Of a stretch of DNA of 64,000 nucleotides, positions 8,614-17,873 are shown piece by piece. The notes beneath the pieces are model-generated. The model did no database searches and was not told the DNA's origin. It worked only from the letters and a program-made list of their open reading frames with translations. The stretch lies in assembly GCF_050433505.1 (NCBI RefSeq), contig NZ_JBNPXC010000003.1, positions 62,001 through 126,000 on the forward strand, in the 5' to 3' direction. Positions within the stretch are counted from its first letter, which is position 1, and the number at the start of each line of letters is the position of its first letter. This DNA comes from Methanobacterium_D oryzae (GTDB taxonomy: Archaea > Methanobacteriota > Methanobacteria > Methanobacteriales > Methanobacteriaceae). The translations under genes and the position numbers were made by a program.

Positions 8614-8893
8614 CTAAACACCCCCGTAATTTGCATAATTTTCATATAACTTTTTATTAATTATACTTTAAAAATACTTCTAAAAGGAAAATTAAGGATT
8701 TAAATTCCAGCTAAAAAGTTTATTTTCAAAATTCTGAACTTCCATATTGTGACATTTAGCACATTAACATTCTCATTTTAGGAATTCATGCTAATTTAAT
8801 TTTTTTAAATGTTCACTTAAAGTGTAAATTAATGCACAAATAGTAACATTTATATATATATGAAAAGATTAGTATAGGATGAGGTGAAATGAA
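8614..8893 (+). promoter_or_regulatory. promoter region of the pst operon
   Basis: TTTATATATATATG at about 8848-8862 is a strong TATA element 32-45 bases before the ATG of pstS at 8894. Upstream, CACTTAAAGTG (about 8815-8825) is a near-palindrome that could be an operator. AGGTGA stands before the start codon. Regulation by the adjacent HTH-PhoU protein is inferred. Confidence 0.55.
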
Positions 8894-9700
8894 ATGGACT
8901 CAAAATATTTAATTGGAATAATAGTAGCCATAATAATAATAGTTGGAGCATACATGGCATTTGCCGGTGGCTCAGACCAAAAAACAATAGAAATAGCAGG
9001 TTCAACTTCTGTTCAACCAGTAGCAGAAAAACTTGCTCAAGCATATATGGAAAAACATCCCGATGTTAAAATAAATGTCCAAGGTGGAGGTACATCTGTA
9101 GGCATTAAGAGTGCTAAAGAAGGTACAGCAGACATTGGTACTGCATCATCAAAACCTAAAGATAATGAATCTCAGGGTTTGGTACAAACCGAAATTGCAA
9201 AAGATGGTATCGTGGTTGTTGTAAATAAAGCTAATTCAGTAAGCGATTTAACCATAAATCAGACAAAAGACATATTCTCAGGTAATGTTACAGACTGGAG
9301 CAAAGTTGGTGACAGTGCGGGTACAATCAACATATTAACAAGAGAAGACGGTTCTGGTACCAGAGACGGATTTGAAAAAATAATAATGGGTAAAACTGAC
9401 ATTAAAAAAGATGCAATTGTACAAAGTTCAACTGAAGCCATTGCACAAGCAGTAAAGGGAGATACAAACGCTATTGGATACATATCTTTAGCACACCTTA
9501 CTGATGATGTTAAAGCAGTGAAAATCAACGGAGTAACAGCTTCAGAGTCAACCGTTCTTGACGGCACCTATAAAATAACAAGACCATTCATCTTTTTAAC
9601 TAAAGGTGAACCAACAGGTACTGTTAAAGACTTCATCGACTTCTGCTTAAGCGCTGAAGGAAAAGCCCTGATTAAAGAAGAAGGAGCAGTTCCAGTATAA
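8894..9700 (+). CDS. pstS: phosphate ABC transporter substrate-binding protein, first copy
   Basis: 268 residues. An N-terminal hydrophobic segment (about 6-25, IGIIVAIIIIVGAYMAFAGG) acts as membrane anchor or signal. The mature part carries the phosphate-binding signatures AGSTSVQPVAEKLA, NVQGGGTSVGI, the TREDGSGTRDGFE loop and a C-terminal TGTVKDFIDFCLS. The protein binds orthophosphate outside the cell and hands it to PstCA. It is closely similar to the second PstS 154 bases downstream, but a hairpin terminator lies between them, so this copy may be made in larger amounts than the rest of the operon. Start ATG 8894 is preceded by GAGGTGA. Confidence 0.95.
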   Translation: MDSKYLIGIIVAIIIIVGAYMAFAGGSDQKTIEIAGSTSVQPVAEKLAQAYMEKHPDVKINVQGGGTSVGIKSAKEGTADIGTASSKPKDNESQGLVQTEIAKDGIVVVVNKANSVSDLTINQTKDIFSGNVTDWSKVGDSAGTINILTREDGSGTRDGFEKIIMGKTDIKKDAIVQSSTEAIAQAVKGDTNAIGYISLAHLTDDVKAVKINGVTASESTVLDGTYKITRPFIFLTKGEPTGTVKDFIDFCLSAEGKALIKEEGAVPV

Positions 9701-9716
9701 TAAAATTAAGTCAATA

Positions 9717-9739
9717 AGTGGTTTTTAACCACTATTTTT
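9717..9739 (+). terminator. hairpin between the two pstS genes
   Basis: AGTGGTT (9717-9723), loop TTT, AACCACT (9727-9733), followed by ATTTTTC. It lies 17 bases after the first pstS and could end or attenuate transcription, separating expression of the first binding protein from the permease genes. Confidence 0.65.
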
Positions 9740-9854
9740 CATTTATTTAACTTAAAAGCCATTAAATTTAAAAATTAAATATATTATCCATTTTCTTAAT
9801 CACTCTAAATTTAAATACTCTAAAAGAGAAGAGTATAAGTCAAGGTGATTGAAA

Positions 9855-10661
9855 ATGGACTCAAAATATAAATTTGGAATAGTAATTGCCATAATCATAA
9901 TTATCGCTTATTTAGTATTTATCCCTTCAACAAATTACGAAAGAATACAAATAGCAGGTTCTACATCTGTACAACCTGTAGCAGAAAAATTAGCTGGAAG
10001 ATTTGAAGAAACACATCCAAATGTTAGAATAAATGTTCAAGGTGGAGGATCAAGCCTTGGTATAAGTAGTGTTTCACAAGGTATAACCGATATCGGTACC
10101 AGCTCAAGAAATTTAACTTCAAAAGAAAAATCTGGACTTAATGAATATATAATAGGAAAAGAAGGTATTGTTATTGCCATAAATAACCAAAATAATGTCA
10201 ATGATTTAACAAAAGATCAGATTAGAGATATTTTCAGTGGAAAGATAAAGAACTGGAAAGAAGTAGGCGGTCCTGATTTAGAAATCCATGTCGTAACCAG
10301 AGAAGAGGGTTCCGGTACAAGATCGGCCTTTGAAAGCATTATAATGGGCAATACAGATATAAGGCATGATGCTATAGTTCAAAGCTCAACAGAAGCTGTT
10401 AAACAAGCAGTAAGGCAGGATCCTGGTGCAATTGGATTCGTTTCATTAGCACGTATGACCAATGATGTTAAAGCATTAAAAATAGATGGTATTAACCCAT
10501 CAGAAGAAACTGTATTTAATGGATCTTATAGTTTACAGACCCCATTTATTTTCGTCGTAAAAGGAGAACCTACAGGAATAGTTAAAGAATTTATAGACTT
10601 TACATTAAGTCCTGAAGGACAGGCAATAGTAAAAGGCGAAAAGGTAGTGCCAGTTAAATAG
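9855..10661 (+). CDS. pstS: phosphate ABC transporter substrate-binding protein, second copy
   Basis: 268 residues from ATG 9855, six bases after AGGTGA; an in-frame TTG at 9849 overlaps that site and is not used. N-terminal anchor at about 6-24. Signatures AGSTSVQPVAEKLAGRFEE, NVQGGGSSLGI, TREEGSGTRSAFES and TGIVKEFIDFTLS match PstS. It is a tandem duplicate of the preceding gene and lies directly ahead of pstC, so it is the copy most tightly tied to the transporter. The two copies may differ in affinity or be used under different phosphate levels, which the sequence cannot tell. Confidence 0.95.
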   Translation: MDSKYKFGIVIAIIIIIAYLVFIPSTNYERIQIAGSTSVQPVAEKLAGRFEETHPNVRINVQGGGSSLGISSVSQGITDIGTSSRNLTSKEKSGLNEYIIGKEGIVIAINNQNNVNDLTKDQIRDIFSGKIKNWKEVGGPDLEIHVVTREEGSGTRSAFESIIMGNTDIRHDAIVQSSTEAVKQAVRQDPGAIGFVSLARMTNDVKALKIDGINPSEETVFNGSYSLQTPFIFVVKGEPTGIVKEFIDFTLSPEGQAIVKGEKVVPVK

Positions 10662-10744
10662 ACACTCTAGGCACAATTAAGGCTCATATTTAAAATTCAA
10701 CAAAAAATATATTAGATGAATCTTATTTAGAGGTGCAGAAAAAA

Positions 10745-11617
10745 ATGACGAAATATGAAGAGTTTCTAGTAGAAAAGGGACTTTTTTTGACTGCTATTCT
10801 ATCTATTATAGTAATAGTATTAATCATAGGATTTATATTTAGAGAAGGTCTTCCAGCAATAGACTATTATGGATTCTTACAATTCATATTCGGCATGGAC
10901 TGGTCACCTTCAGATGACCAATACGGGGTTTTCACAATGATAATAGGTTCAATAGGCATAACTCTTTTATCATTGCTTTTTGCAGTACCTTTATCCTTGC
11001 TTTGTGCAATATTTCTAGCAGAAATTGCACCTCACTTCATGACAAGGATTTTAAAACCTGTAATTGAAACTCTTGCAGGAATTCCCTCAGTTGTATATGG
11101 GTTTTTCGGACTTATAATCCTCGTTCCATTTATGAGAGAACAATTTGGAGGAACAGGGTTTAGTATGTTTACAGCATCTATTATATTAACTGTAATGATT
11201 CTTCCAACCATTATAAGCATATCTGAGGATGCTTTAAAATCTGTTCCCCAGGAATACAAAGAAGCATCACTTGCTCTTGGAGCAACTCACTGGCAGACCA
11301 TAAAAAATGTTATATTCCCTGCAGCTATCCCTGGAATAATAACTGCAATAATTCTCGGTATGGGTAGAGCTGTAGGTGAAACATTAGCAGTTATCATGGT
11401 TGCAGGAAATGTTACACAAATTCCAAACTCAATATTTGACCCCGTACGGGCACTAACATCCAATATAGCTTTGGAAATGGGTTATGCAACAGGAATTCAC
11501 TATAATGCTCTCTTTGCAACAGGAATAGTGTTATTTATCATGATAATGATTCTCCTAGTTATTGCCAATTATTTCCACTACAAAAAGAAAGTTACTATTG
11601 GAGGAGGGTATTTATGA
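10745..11617 (+). CDS. pstC: phosphate ABC transporter permease PstC
   Basis: 290 residues from ATG 10745; the in-frame GTG at 10733 is part of the AGAGGTG ribosome site. Six membrane helices are visible, the first at about 13-35. The ABC permease coupling motif is present as EYKEASLALGATHWQTIKNVIFPAAIPGI (about 170-199). With PstA it forms the channel of the phosphate importer in the cytoplasmic membrane. It lies 83 bases after pstS and 41 bases before pstA, all on one strand. Confidence 0.95.
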   Translation: MTKYEEFLVEKGLFLTAILSIIVIVLIIGFIFREGLPAIDYYGFLQFIFGMDWSPSDDQYGVFTMIIGSIGITLLSLLFAVPLSLLCAIFLAEIAPHFMTRILKPVIETLAGIPSVVYGFFGLIILVPFMREQFGGTGFSMFTASIILTVMILPTIISISEDALKSVPQEYKEASLALGATHWQTIKNVIFPAAIPGIITAIILGMGRAVGETLAVIMVAGNVTQIPNSIFDPVRALTSNIALEMGYATGIHYNALFATGIVLFIMIMILLVIANYFHYKKKVTIGGGYL

Positions 11618-11657
11618 TACCTAAATCCTACTTTAAATCAATTAGGAGGTTTAAAAG

Positions 11658-12506
11658 TTGAATAGAGTAATATCTCCTAAAATGGCTCAAAAAATCATGA
11701 AAGGATTATTTTGGGCTTCAGGAATAATAACAGTTCTTATATTACTTGTTATAATTGGTTATATTCTTTATAAAGGATTACCCGTTATGAACGCAAGTTT
11801 TATATTTAGTGATCCCATTGACTCAGGTAGAGCTGGGGGTATATTCCCATTCATTGTATCAAGTATATATGTAACAGCCATTGCAATTATCGTTGCAACT
11901 CCACTAGGGGTTGGAGCAGCGATATATCTTTCAGAATATGCTGGAGAAAACTATATAGTAAAATTAATAAGATTTGGGGCCGAAACACTTGCATCAATCC
12001 CTTCCATTGTATTTGGGTTATTTGGACTGGCATTTTTTGTTATTTACCTTGGACTGGGATGGTGTGTACTATCTGGAGGACTTATATTAGCCCTTATGGC
12101 GCTTCCTACAATATTACAAGTGTCTGAAGTTTCATTAGAAGCAGTGCCTAAATCTTATAGGGAAGGAAGCTTTGCAATAGGTGCCACAAAATGGCAGACC
12201 ATCTACAGAGTAGTATTACCTGCAGGAATCCCAGGGATCACAACAGGTGTGATTCTAGGGCTTGCAAGGGCTATTTCAGAGGCTGCAGCAATTTTATTTG
12301 CAGTAGGTGCTGCATTAAGCGTTCCCATATCAATTTTTGATCCTGCAAGGCCTCTTCCACTGCACCTTTATATTATAGCAACAGAAGGTATATCTTTGGA
12401 TAATGCATATGGTACTGCAGCAGTGCTGGTACTTTTAGTGCTCATAATAACCGTGTTAACAAATACACTAGTTAATAGATACTCTAAAAAGATGATGGGG
12501 AGATAA
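11658..12506 (+). CDS. pstA: phosphate ABC transporter permease PstA
   Basis: 282 residues, start TTG 11658 with a full AGGAGG eight bases upstream. Six hydrophobic helices; the coupling motif SYREGSFAIGATKWQTIYRVVLPAGIPGI lies at about 175-203. It pairs with PstC to make the membrane pore of the high-affinity phosphate importer. The next gene, pstB, starts three bases after its stop. Confidence 0.95.
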   Translation: MNRVISPKMAQKIMKGLFWASGIITVLILLVIIGYILYKGLPVMNASFIFSDPIDSGRAGGIFPFIVSSIYVTAIAIIVATPLGVGAAIYLSEYAGENYIVKLIRFGAETLASIPSIVFGLFGLAFFVIYLGLGWCVLSGGLILALMALPTILQVSEVSLEAVPKSYREGSFAIGATKWQTIYRVVLPAGIPGITTGVILGLARAISEAAAILFAVGAALSVPISIFDPARPLPLHLYIIATEGISLDNAYGTAAVLVLLVLIITVLTNTLVNRYSKKMMGR

Positions 12507-12508
12507 AA

Positions 12509-13264
12509 ATGGATTATAGAATTGAAGTCGAAAATTTAAATGTTTATTTTAGCGAATCACAAATTCTAAAGAATGTCAGTCTTAATATTCGCAAAAATAC
12601 AGTTACTTCACTTATTGGCCCTTCAGGATGTGGAAAATCAACATTTATACGAACTCTAAACCGTATGAATGATTTAATTGATGGATTTAAGCATGATGGA
12701 ACAGTGCTTTTAGATGGTAAAGATATTTATGATCCAAAAGTTGATGTAGTGGATTTAAGAAAAAAAATTGGAATGGTTTTCCAGAAGCCCAATCCATTCC
12801 CGAAATCAATTTTTGATAACGTAGCTTATGGATTAAGAGTACATGGAATTACAAATAGCGATGTAATAGCTGAAAAGGTTGAAGAAAGCTTAAAAGGAGC
12901 AGCTTTATGGGATGAAGTTAAAGATAAACTGGACATGTCTGCAATGGGACTTTCTGGAGGTCAGCAGCAGAGATTATGTATTGCAAGAACCATTGCTGTA
13001 AATCCCGAAGTCATATTAATGGATGAACCAGCTTCAGCACTTGATCCAATTTCAACAGTGAAAATAGAAGATCTAGTACATAAATTAAAGAATGATTATA
13101 CAATCATTATTGTTACACACAACATGCAACAAGCTACAAGGGTCTCAAAATACACTGCATTCTTCTTAAATGGTGAAATTGTAGAAAGTGGTCTTACTGA
13201 TAAATTATTTGTAGAACCTGAAGATAAACGTACTGAAGATTACATTACAGGTAGATTTGGTTAA
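12509..13264 (+). CDS. pstB: phosphate ABC transporter ATP-binding protein
   Basis: 251 residues. Walker A GPSGCGKST (about 38-46), Q-loop region GMVFQKPNPFPKSIFDNVAYG typical of PstB, signature LSGGQQQRLCIARTIA, Walker B VILMDEPASALDP, and the H-loop IIVTHNMQQA are all intact. It hydrolyses ATP on the cytoplasmic face to drive phosphate import through PstCA. It follows pstA at three bases. Confidence 0.97.
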   Translation: MDYRIEVENLNVYFSESQILKNVSLNIRKNTVTSLIGPSGCGKSTFIRTLNRMNDLIDGFKHDGTVLLDGKDIYDPKVDVVDLRKKIGMVFQKPNPFPKSIFDNVAYGLRVHGITNSDVIAEKVEESLKGAALWDEVKDKLDMSAMGLSGGQQQRLCIARTIAVNPEVILMDEPASALDPISTVKIEDLVHKLKNDYTIIIVTHNMQQATRVSKYTAFFLNGEIVESGLTDKLFVEPEDKRTEDYITGRFG

Positions 13265-13324
13265 GGCCCAAATATTCAATTGGATAGAAATACAAATATA
13301 GATATATAATATGGGTGGATAAAA

Positions 13325-13981
13325 ATGAAAAGATATCCCAGAGTACAATTTAGAAAAAGATTAAGGGAGTTAAAAGAAGAAGTAGAAGAAATGGGACAGG
13401 TAACCCTCAAAGCGCAAAAAAATGCAATGGAAATATTAGTTAATTTTGATGAAGAAAAAATGAAAAGCGTAAAGGATGCTGGCAAAAATATAGATATAAT
13501 GAATTTTGAATTAGAAAGAAGATGCATGGGAATAATAGCTGCAGAACAACCTGTTGCTAAAGATTTAAGGTTCATTGAAGCATGTATAAAAGTTGGAAGC
13601 CATTTAAAAAGAATGGTAAGCTTAGCTGTAAATATTGCAAATGTAGCTGAAGATGTAAAAGATGAAAAACTCCCCAAAAGACCAGTTGAGGATCTTACAC
13701 ATATGTCTAACATTGTGCAGATGATGGTTAGTAAAGGACTTTATTCATTTTTAGATCAAAACATGAACCTGGCAAGGGATTTAAGACAGGATGATGATAA
13801 GGTAGATGATTTATTTGATCAATCCTTAACAAATATTACCAAAAGCATGTTTGAAGATAAAGATTCAATATCCTACTCAGTATATCTGCTTTTTGTTGCA
13901 AGATTCCTTGAGAGAACTGCAGATCGTGCAGTTAGTATAGGAGATAGAACAATTTTCATGATGACTTGTGAAAAACCATGA
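13325..13981 (+). CDS. phoU: phosphate signalling/uptake regulator PhoU
   Basis: 218 residues, ATG after GGGTGG. Two PhoU three-helix bundles with the motifs RFIEACIKVGSHLKRM (about 80-95) and YLLFVARFLERTADRAVSIG (about 188-207), where E/D residues bind metals. PhoU holds the Pst transporter in check when phosphate is plentiful; here there is no PhoR/PhoB pair nearby, so its partner may be the HTH-PhoU protein upstream. It closes the operon and is followed by a clear hairpin terminator. Confidence 0.93.
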   Translation: MKRYPRVQFRKRLRELKEEVEEMGQVTLKAQKNAMEILVNFDEEKMKSVKDAGKNIDIMNFELERRCMGIIAAEQPVAKDLRFIEACIKVGSHLKRMVSLAVNIANVAEDVKDEKLPKRPVEDLTHMSNIVQMMVSKGLYSFLDQNMNLARDLRQDDDKVDDLFDQSLTNITKSMFEDKDSISYSVYLLFVARFLERTADRAVSIGDRTIFMMTCEKP

Positions 13982-13982
13982 A

Positions 13983-14017
13983 TGAGCTTTATTAAGCTCA
14001 AAAATTATTTTTTTTAA
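13983..14017 (+). terminator. terminator of the pst operon, possibly bidirectional
   Basis: TGAGCTT (13983-13989), loop TATT, AAGCTCA (13994-14000), then AAAATT and a run of nine T. It lies between converging phoU and fumA. Confidence 0.7.
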
Positions 14018-14031
14018 TTCTATTAAAAAAA

Positions 14032-14871
14032 TTAAGGCTTTAAAACCGCATTTGCACGTCTTCCAGCCCAACACTGAATACAAACCCCTATTGGAAGTCC
14101 TGCAGTGTGAGTATCAGCTGTTAAAATTTTAACATCAAGAGCTGTGGTTTTACCGCCAAGTCCCATTGGTCCAATTCCAGTTTTATTTATCTGGCTTAAA
14201 ATATCTTCTTCAAGTTCTGCAATTGTTTTATCTGGGTTTCTTTCACCAATTTTACCAAGCAATGCTTTTTTTGCAATTTTCATTGCTAAATCAGACGATC
14301 CACCAACTCCAACACCAACAATAATCGGAGGGCATGGTTTTCCACCAGCAGTAATCACAGTATCAACTACAAATTTTTTAATCCCTTCGATTCCTTCACC
14401 AGGTAGGGCCATTTTAAGAGCATTATTGTTTTCTGATCCAATTCCCTTTGGAAAGACAGTAAATTCAATTTTTTCTTCATCAATAAGTTCAATATCAATT
14501 TGAGGCATCATATTTCCAGTATTTGTGCCAGTATTTTTCCTTGTTATTGGATCTACTACATTAGGTCTTAGAGGTACTTCTTTTGTAGCTCTTTCAACAC
14601 CATTTCTTATTCCCTCATAGAGATTTTCAACATCAACTTTTCCTAATTTTACAAAAACTATTGGAAGACCTGTATCTTGACACATTGGGACTCTCATTTT
14701 TTCGGCTGCCTCAATATTATCAAGTATGGCTTTAAGATTTAGATGTGCAATATCATTATCTTCATTATTATATGCGTCTTGAAGTGCTTTTTTAACATCA
14801 TCAGGAAGCTTGATTACAGCTTCTTTAAATAAGTTGAAAATTGTATCTTCTATTATTTTTTGAGTAATCAT
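14032..14871 (-). CDS. class I fumarate hydratase alpha subunit
   Basis: 279 residues from ATG 14871; an in-frame TTG at 14880 has no ribosome site. Cysteines for a [4Fe-4S] cluster are visible: C64 (PMCQDTGLP), C180 (GGKPCPP) and the C264/C267 pair (VCIQCWAG). The conserved GVGVGGSSDLAMK and GIGPMGLGGKTTALDV are typical. In methanogens class I fumarase is split in two subunits and interconverts malate and fumarate in the reductive branch of the incomplete TCA cycle. The beta subunit is not in this window. The message looks leaderless, with a TATA element just upstream. A second, more divergent alpha-type protein lies at 55127-55987; this one is the better candidate for true fumarase. Confidence 0.9.
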   Translation of the reverse strand: MITQKIIEDTIFNLFKEAVIKLPDDVKKALQDAYNNEDNDIAHLNLKAILDNIEAAEKMRVPMCQDTGLPIVFVKLGKVDVENLYEGIRNGVERATKEVPLRPNVVDPITRKNTGTNTGNMMPQIDIELIDEEKIEFTVFPKGIGSENNNALKMALPGEGIEGIKKFVVDTVITAGGKPCPPIIVGVGVGGSSDLAMKIAKKALLGKIGERNPDKTIAELEEDILSQINKTGIGPMGLGGKTTALDVKILTADTHTAGLPIGVCIQCWAGRRANAVLKP

Positions 14872-14905
14872 GATATACAATTATATACTGCATATATATA
14901 CGCTT
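14872..14905 (-). promoter_or_regulatory. promoter giving a leaderless or very short leader mRNA for fumA
   Basis: On the minus strand GTATATATATGC (about 14889-14900) is a TATA element centred some 24 bases before ATG 14871. No Shine-Dalgarno sequence lies between, as expected if transcription starts at or next to the start codon. Confidence 0.5.
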
Positions 14906-15136
14906 TTAAAATTATTTTTGTTTAAATTTATAATCCAGTTTAAGTAATAATTTGTTTATTGTTATTTGTTATGTGATAGTTCAGAGGTAATATCTATAAA
15001 CTTTGTAAATCAGTTTTCTTTTGAATTTCTTCTTAAAAATAAAAATTAAATAGTAAAATTTATTTTTAATTAGAGTAAAAATAGTATTAATTTAATATTT
15101 ATTAAATAAAAATCAATCTTGATTGAAGAGGGAATA

Positions 15137-17068
15137 ATGGAAAAATCTTATGAATCTATAATAGAAAATAGGCTTAAAGCATTTGACAATATGCTTGAAG
15201 GAGTTGCAATTCATGAGGTTATATATGATTCCTTTAATAAAGCTGTTGATTATATAATTATTGATATAAACCCTGCTTATGAAGATATAACTGGTTTGAA
15301 GAAAGATGAAGTTCTTAAAAAGAAAGCATCTGTAATTTATAAGACTGATAATCCCCCTTATATCGATATTTATTCAAAGGTTGCCATAACTGGTGAACCA
15401 GAACACTTTGAAGCTTATTTTGAGCCAATGGATAAATATTTCCGTATTGTAGTTACTTCTCCCGAAAAAGGAAAATTTGCTACATTCTTTGAAGATATAA
15501 GCGGATATAAAAATACAGAAAAAAAATTAAAAGAAAGTGAAAAAAAATACCGGCAAATTGTTGAAACTGCAAATGAAGGTATTTGGGCCATAGATAACAA
15601 TTTCAAGACAACATTCGTCAATCAAAAAATGGCGGAAATGCTCGGTTATACAATTGAAGAGATGATTGGAAAACAGTTAACTTTTTTCATGTTCTTTGAA
15701 GATCTTGATGACCATTATGCAAAAATGGAATTAAGAAAAAAGGGAATTTCAGAACGTTATGAAAGAAGATTCCAAAATAAGAACGGGTCTGAAGTATGGA
15801 CTCAGATTTCAGTAACAGCATTAAAAGATAAAAATAACAATTTTGCAGGTTCATTTGCCATGTTTATTGACATTACAGAACGTAAAAAAGCTGAAATGCA
15901 ATTAAAAGAAGCACGTGATAATCTTGAAGAAAAGGTGAATGAACGTACAAGGGAGCTTGAAGAAGCTTATAACGCATTAAGCGAAAGTGAAGAGATATAT
16001 CGCAAATTACTCAGAGAATCCTTTGATGCGTGGGCTATTCACAGTGAAGGTATACTCTTATCTATCAATGATTCTGCAGCAAAAATTGTAGGGGGAAATC
16101 CAAAAGATTTAATTGGAAAACCAATACTCGATTTTGTGCATCCTGACTACAGAGAAGATGTCAAAAAAAGAACTACCCGTTTGTATGAAAAAGGAGGGTC
16201 AGAACCTTTATACGAAGAAAAATTTTTAAAATTGGACGGAAAAGTTGTAGATGTGGAAGTTATGATTACAGCCCTAACTTATAAAGGAAAGCCTGCTATC
16301 CAAATTGTTTTTCGTGATATTACAGAACGTAAAAATGCAGAAAAACTGCTGAAAGAATCAATAACTGAATTAGAGCGTTCCAATAAGGAATTACAGAGTT
16401 TTGCTTATATTACTAGTCATGATTTGCAGGAACCATTGAGGACTATGGGCAGCTATGCTGGATTACTTAAAAGGCGTTATGAAGGACAGTTAGATGAGGA
16501 TGCTGATGACTTCCTGGAATTCATGGTGAGTGGAGCTACGAGAATGAAGGATATGGTTCAGGGTTTACTGGATTATTCTCGTGTTGGAACACAATGCAAA
16601 TTTACAGAGTTTAATAGTGAAAAAGCCTTAAAATGTGCATTAACTAACTTACAATCTCCAATTAAAGAATATCATGCAGAAATAACCTATAATTTGCTTC
16701 CCAATATAGTTGCAAATGAAAGCCAAATTACAAGAATCTTCCAAAATTTGATAAGTAATGCAATCAAATTCCGCAGAGAAGGAATAACCCCTGAAATCCA
16801 TATCTCGTGCCGAAAAGAAGATAATGAATATGTATTTTCAGTTAGTGATAATGGAATAGGCTTAGAAGAACAATATTCAGACCGTATATTTGAAGTCTTC
16901 AAACGTTTACATGCCATCGGAGAATATCAGGGTGCTGGAATAGGACTTGCAATCGCAAAAAGAATTATTGACTGTCACAATGGCCGTATTTGGGTTAAAT
17001 CAAAATTAGGTAAAGGCTCAACTTTTTATTTCACAATTCCATTAAACCTCGTGGAAATGGAAAAATAG
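15137..17068 (+). CDS. soluble PAS-domain sensor histidine kinase
   Basis: 643 residues from ATG 15137, four bases after GAGGG; a TTG at 15119 is also in frame. No membrane segment, so it senses inside the cell. Domains in order: an atypical N-terminal PAS (about 5-120), PAS (125-250), a coiled coil (about 255-285), PAS (290-405), a dimerisation helix pair with phospho-acceptor H428 (TSHDLQEPLRT), and the ATPase domain with N-box LISNAIKFR, G1 SDNGIGL and G2 GAGIGLAIAKRI. No response regulator is encoded nearby, so the kinase is an orphan, which is usual in Methanobacteriales. The stimulus is unknown. Confidence 0.92.
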   Translation: MEKSYESIIENRLKAFDNMLEGVAIHEVIYDSFNKAVDYIIIDINPAYEDITGLKKDEVLKKKASVIYKTDNPPYIDIYSKVAITGEPEHFEAYFEPMDKYFRIVVTSPEKGKFATFFEDISGYKNTEKKLKESEKKYRQIVETANEGIWAIDNNFKTTFVNQKMAEMLGYTIEEMIGKQLTFFMFFEDLDDHYAKMELRKKGISERYERRFQNKNGSEVWTQISVTALKDKNNNFAGSFAMFIDITERKKAEMQLKEARDNLEEKVNERTRELEEAYNALSESEEIYRKLLRESFDAWAIHSEGILLSINDSAAKIVGGNPKDLIGKPILDFVHPDYREDVKKRTTRLYEKGGSEPLYEEKFLKLDGKVVDVEVMITALTYKGKPAIQIVFRDITERKNAEKLLKESITELERSNKELQSFAYITSHDLQEPLRTMGSYAGLLKRRYEGQLDEDADDFLEFMVSGATRMKDMVQGLLDYSRVGTQCKFTEFNSEKALKCALTNLQSPIKEYHAEITYNLLPNIVANESQITRIFQNLISNAIKFRREGITPEIHISCRKEDNEYVFSVSDNGIGLEEQYSDRIFEVFKRLHAIGEYQGAGIGLAIAKRIIDCHNGRIWVKSKLGKGSTFYFTIPLNLVEMEK

Positions 17069-17430
17069 AATTAAATTAAAATAATTTTCATTGTGTTGGC
17101 AGGAACGTTAATTAACTAATTAACTACTTGAATTTGGATTTAAAATTCCTAAATTTTTTAGAAGTTTTTTATCTGTTTTCTATAAATACTGCAATAACTT
17201 TTTGAGGGCATATTATTAATCGATTTTTCCAATAATATTATTATAAAAATTAATATCTCAAAAATGAGGTTTAAAGTCTATATTCCCTGTAGACAACCAT
17301 GATAATTCATCCTTAAATTAATTTCTTGGATTAATATTATAAAATTTCTTTTATTAAAATTAAAAATTGTAAAAATTAAATTGACAAAAGCGAATTTTTT
17401 ATAAATTATAAAAATAAAAAAGTGGCTTAA
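17069..17430. other. intergenic region between converging genes
   Basis: AT-rich with no gene and no strong hairpin that I can support. It separates the kinase from the 3' end of the por operon. Confidence 0.4.
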
Positions 17431-17862
17431 TCAGTATTTCATGATCATTTTAAGCCTTTCAAGTTCTTTAGCAACTTTTTCACGCTTATCAGATACCATT
17501 TCCTCTGAATCTACGCATAATCCACCCGTAGGGCATGTAAGCACGCAGCGAGGAGTTTCCTGATCAATACAAAGATTACATTTCTTTGCTATTCCGCTTT
17601 CATCCATATAGATTGCTCCAATTGGACAAGCATCTCTGCAAAGACCACAGCCTATACAGGCATCTTCATTAACGATGATTGCACCATCAACTTCTTCTAT
17701 GGCATCTTCAGGGCAAACAGTTAGACATGGAGCTCTATCAGGTGCACAGTGTAAACAGTGAATTGAAACGCCACTAATAACTCTTATTGCATTTTGAGGA
17801 CATTCTCTCTCACATTTTGAGCATTCCTCGCAAAGTTCTGGCCGTGAAATTAACTCTTTCAT
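17431..17862 (-). CDS. porF: pyruvate oxidoreductase-associated polyferredoxin PorF
   Basis: 143 residues, ATG 17862 with GGAGG upstream. Four cysteine groups are visible: CEECSKCERECP (about 9-20), CLHC...CLTVCP (about 36-51), CIGCGLCRDACP (about 70-81) and CNLC...CVLTCP (about 95-110). In Methanothermobacter the last two genes of porCDABEF are such ferredoxins and travel with the enzyme (established knowledge). They probably carry electrons between pyruvate oxidoreductase and the cell's ferredoxin pool. It lies 11 bases after porE. Confidence 0.88.
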   Translation of the reverse strand: MKELISRPELCEECSKCERECPQNAIRVISGVSIHCLHCAPDRAPCLTVCPEDAIEEVDGAIIVNEDACIGCGLCRDACPIGAIYMDESGIAKKCNLCIDQETPRCVLTCPTGGLCVDSEEMVSDKREKVAKELERLKMIMKY

Positions 17863-17873
17863 CTTTATGCCTC

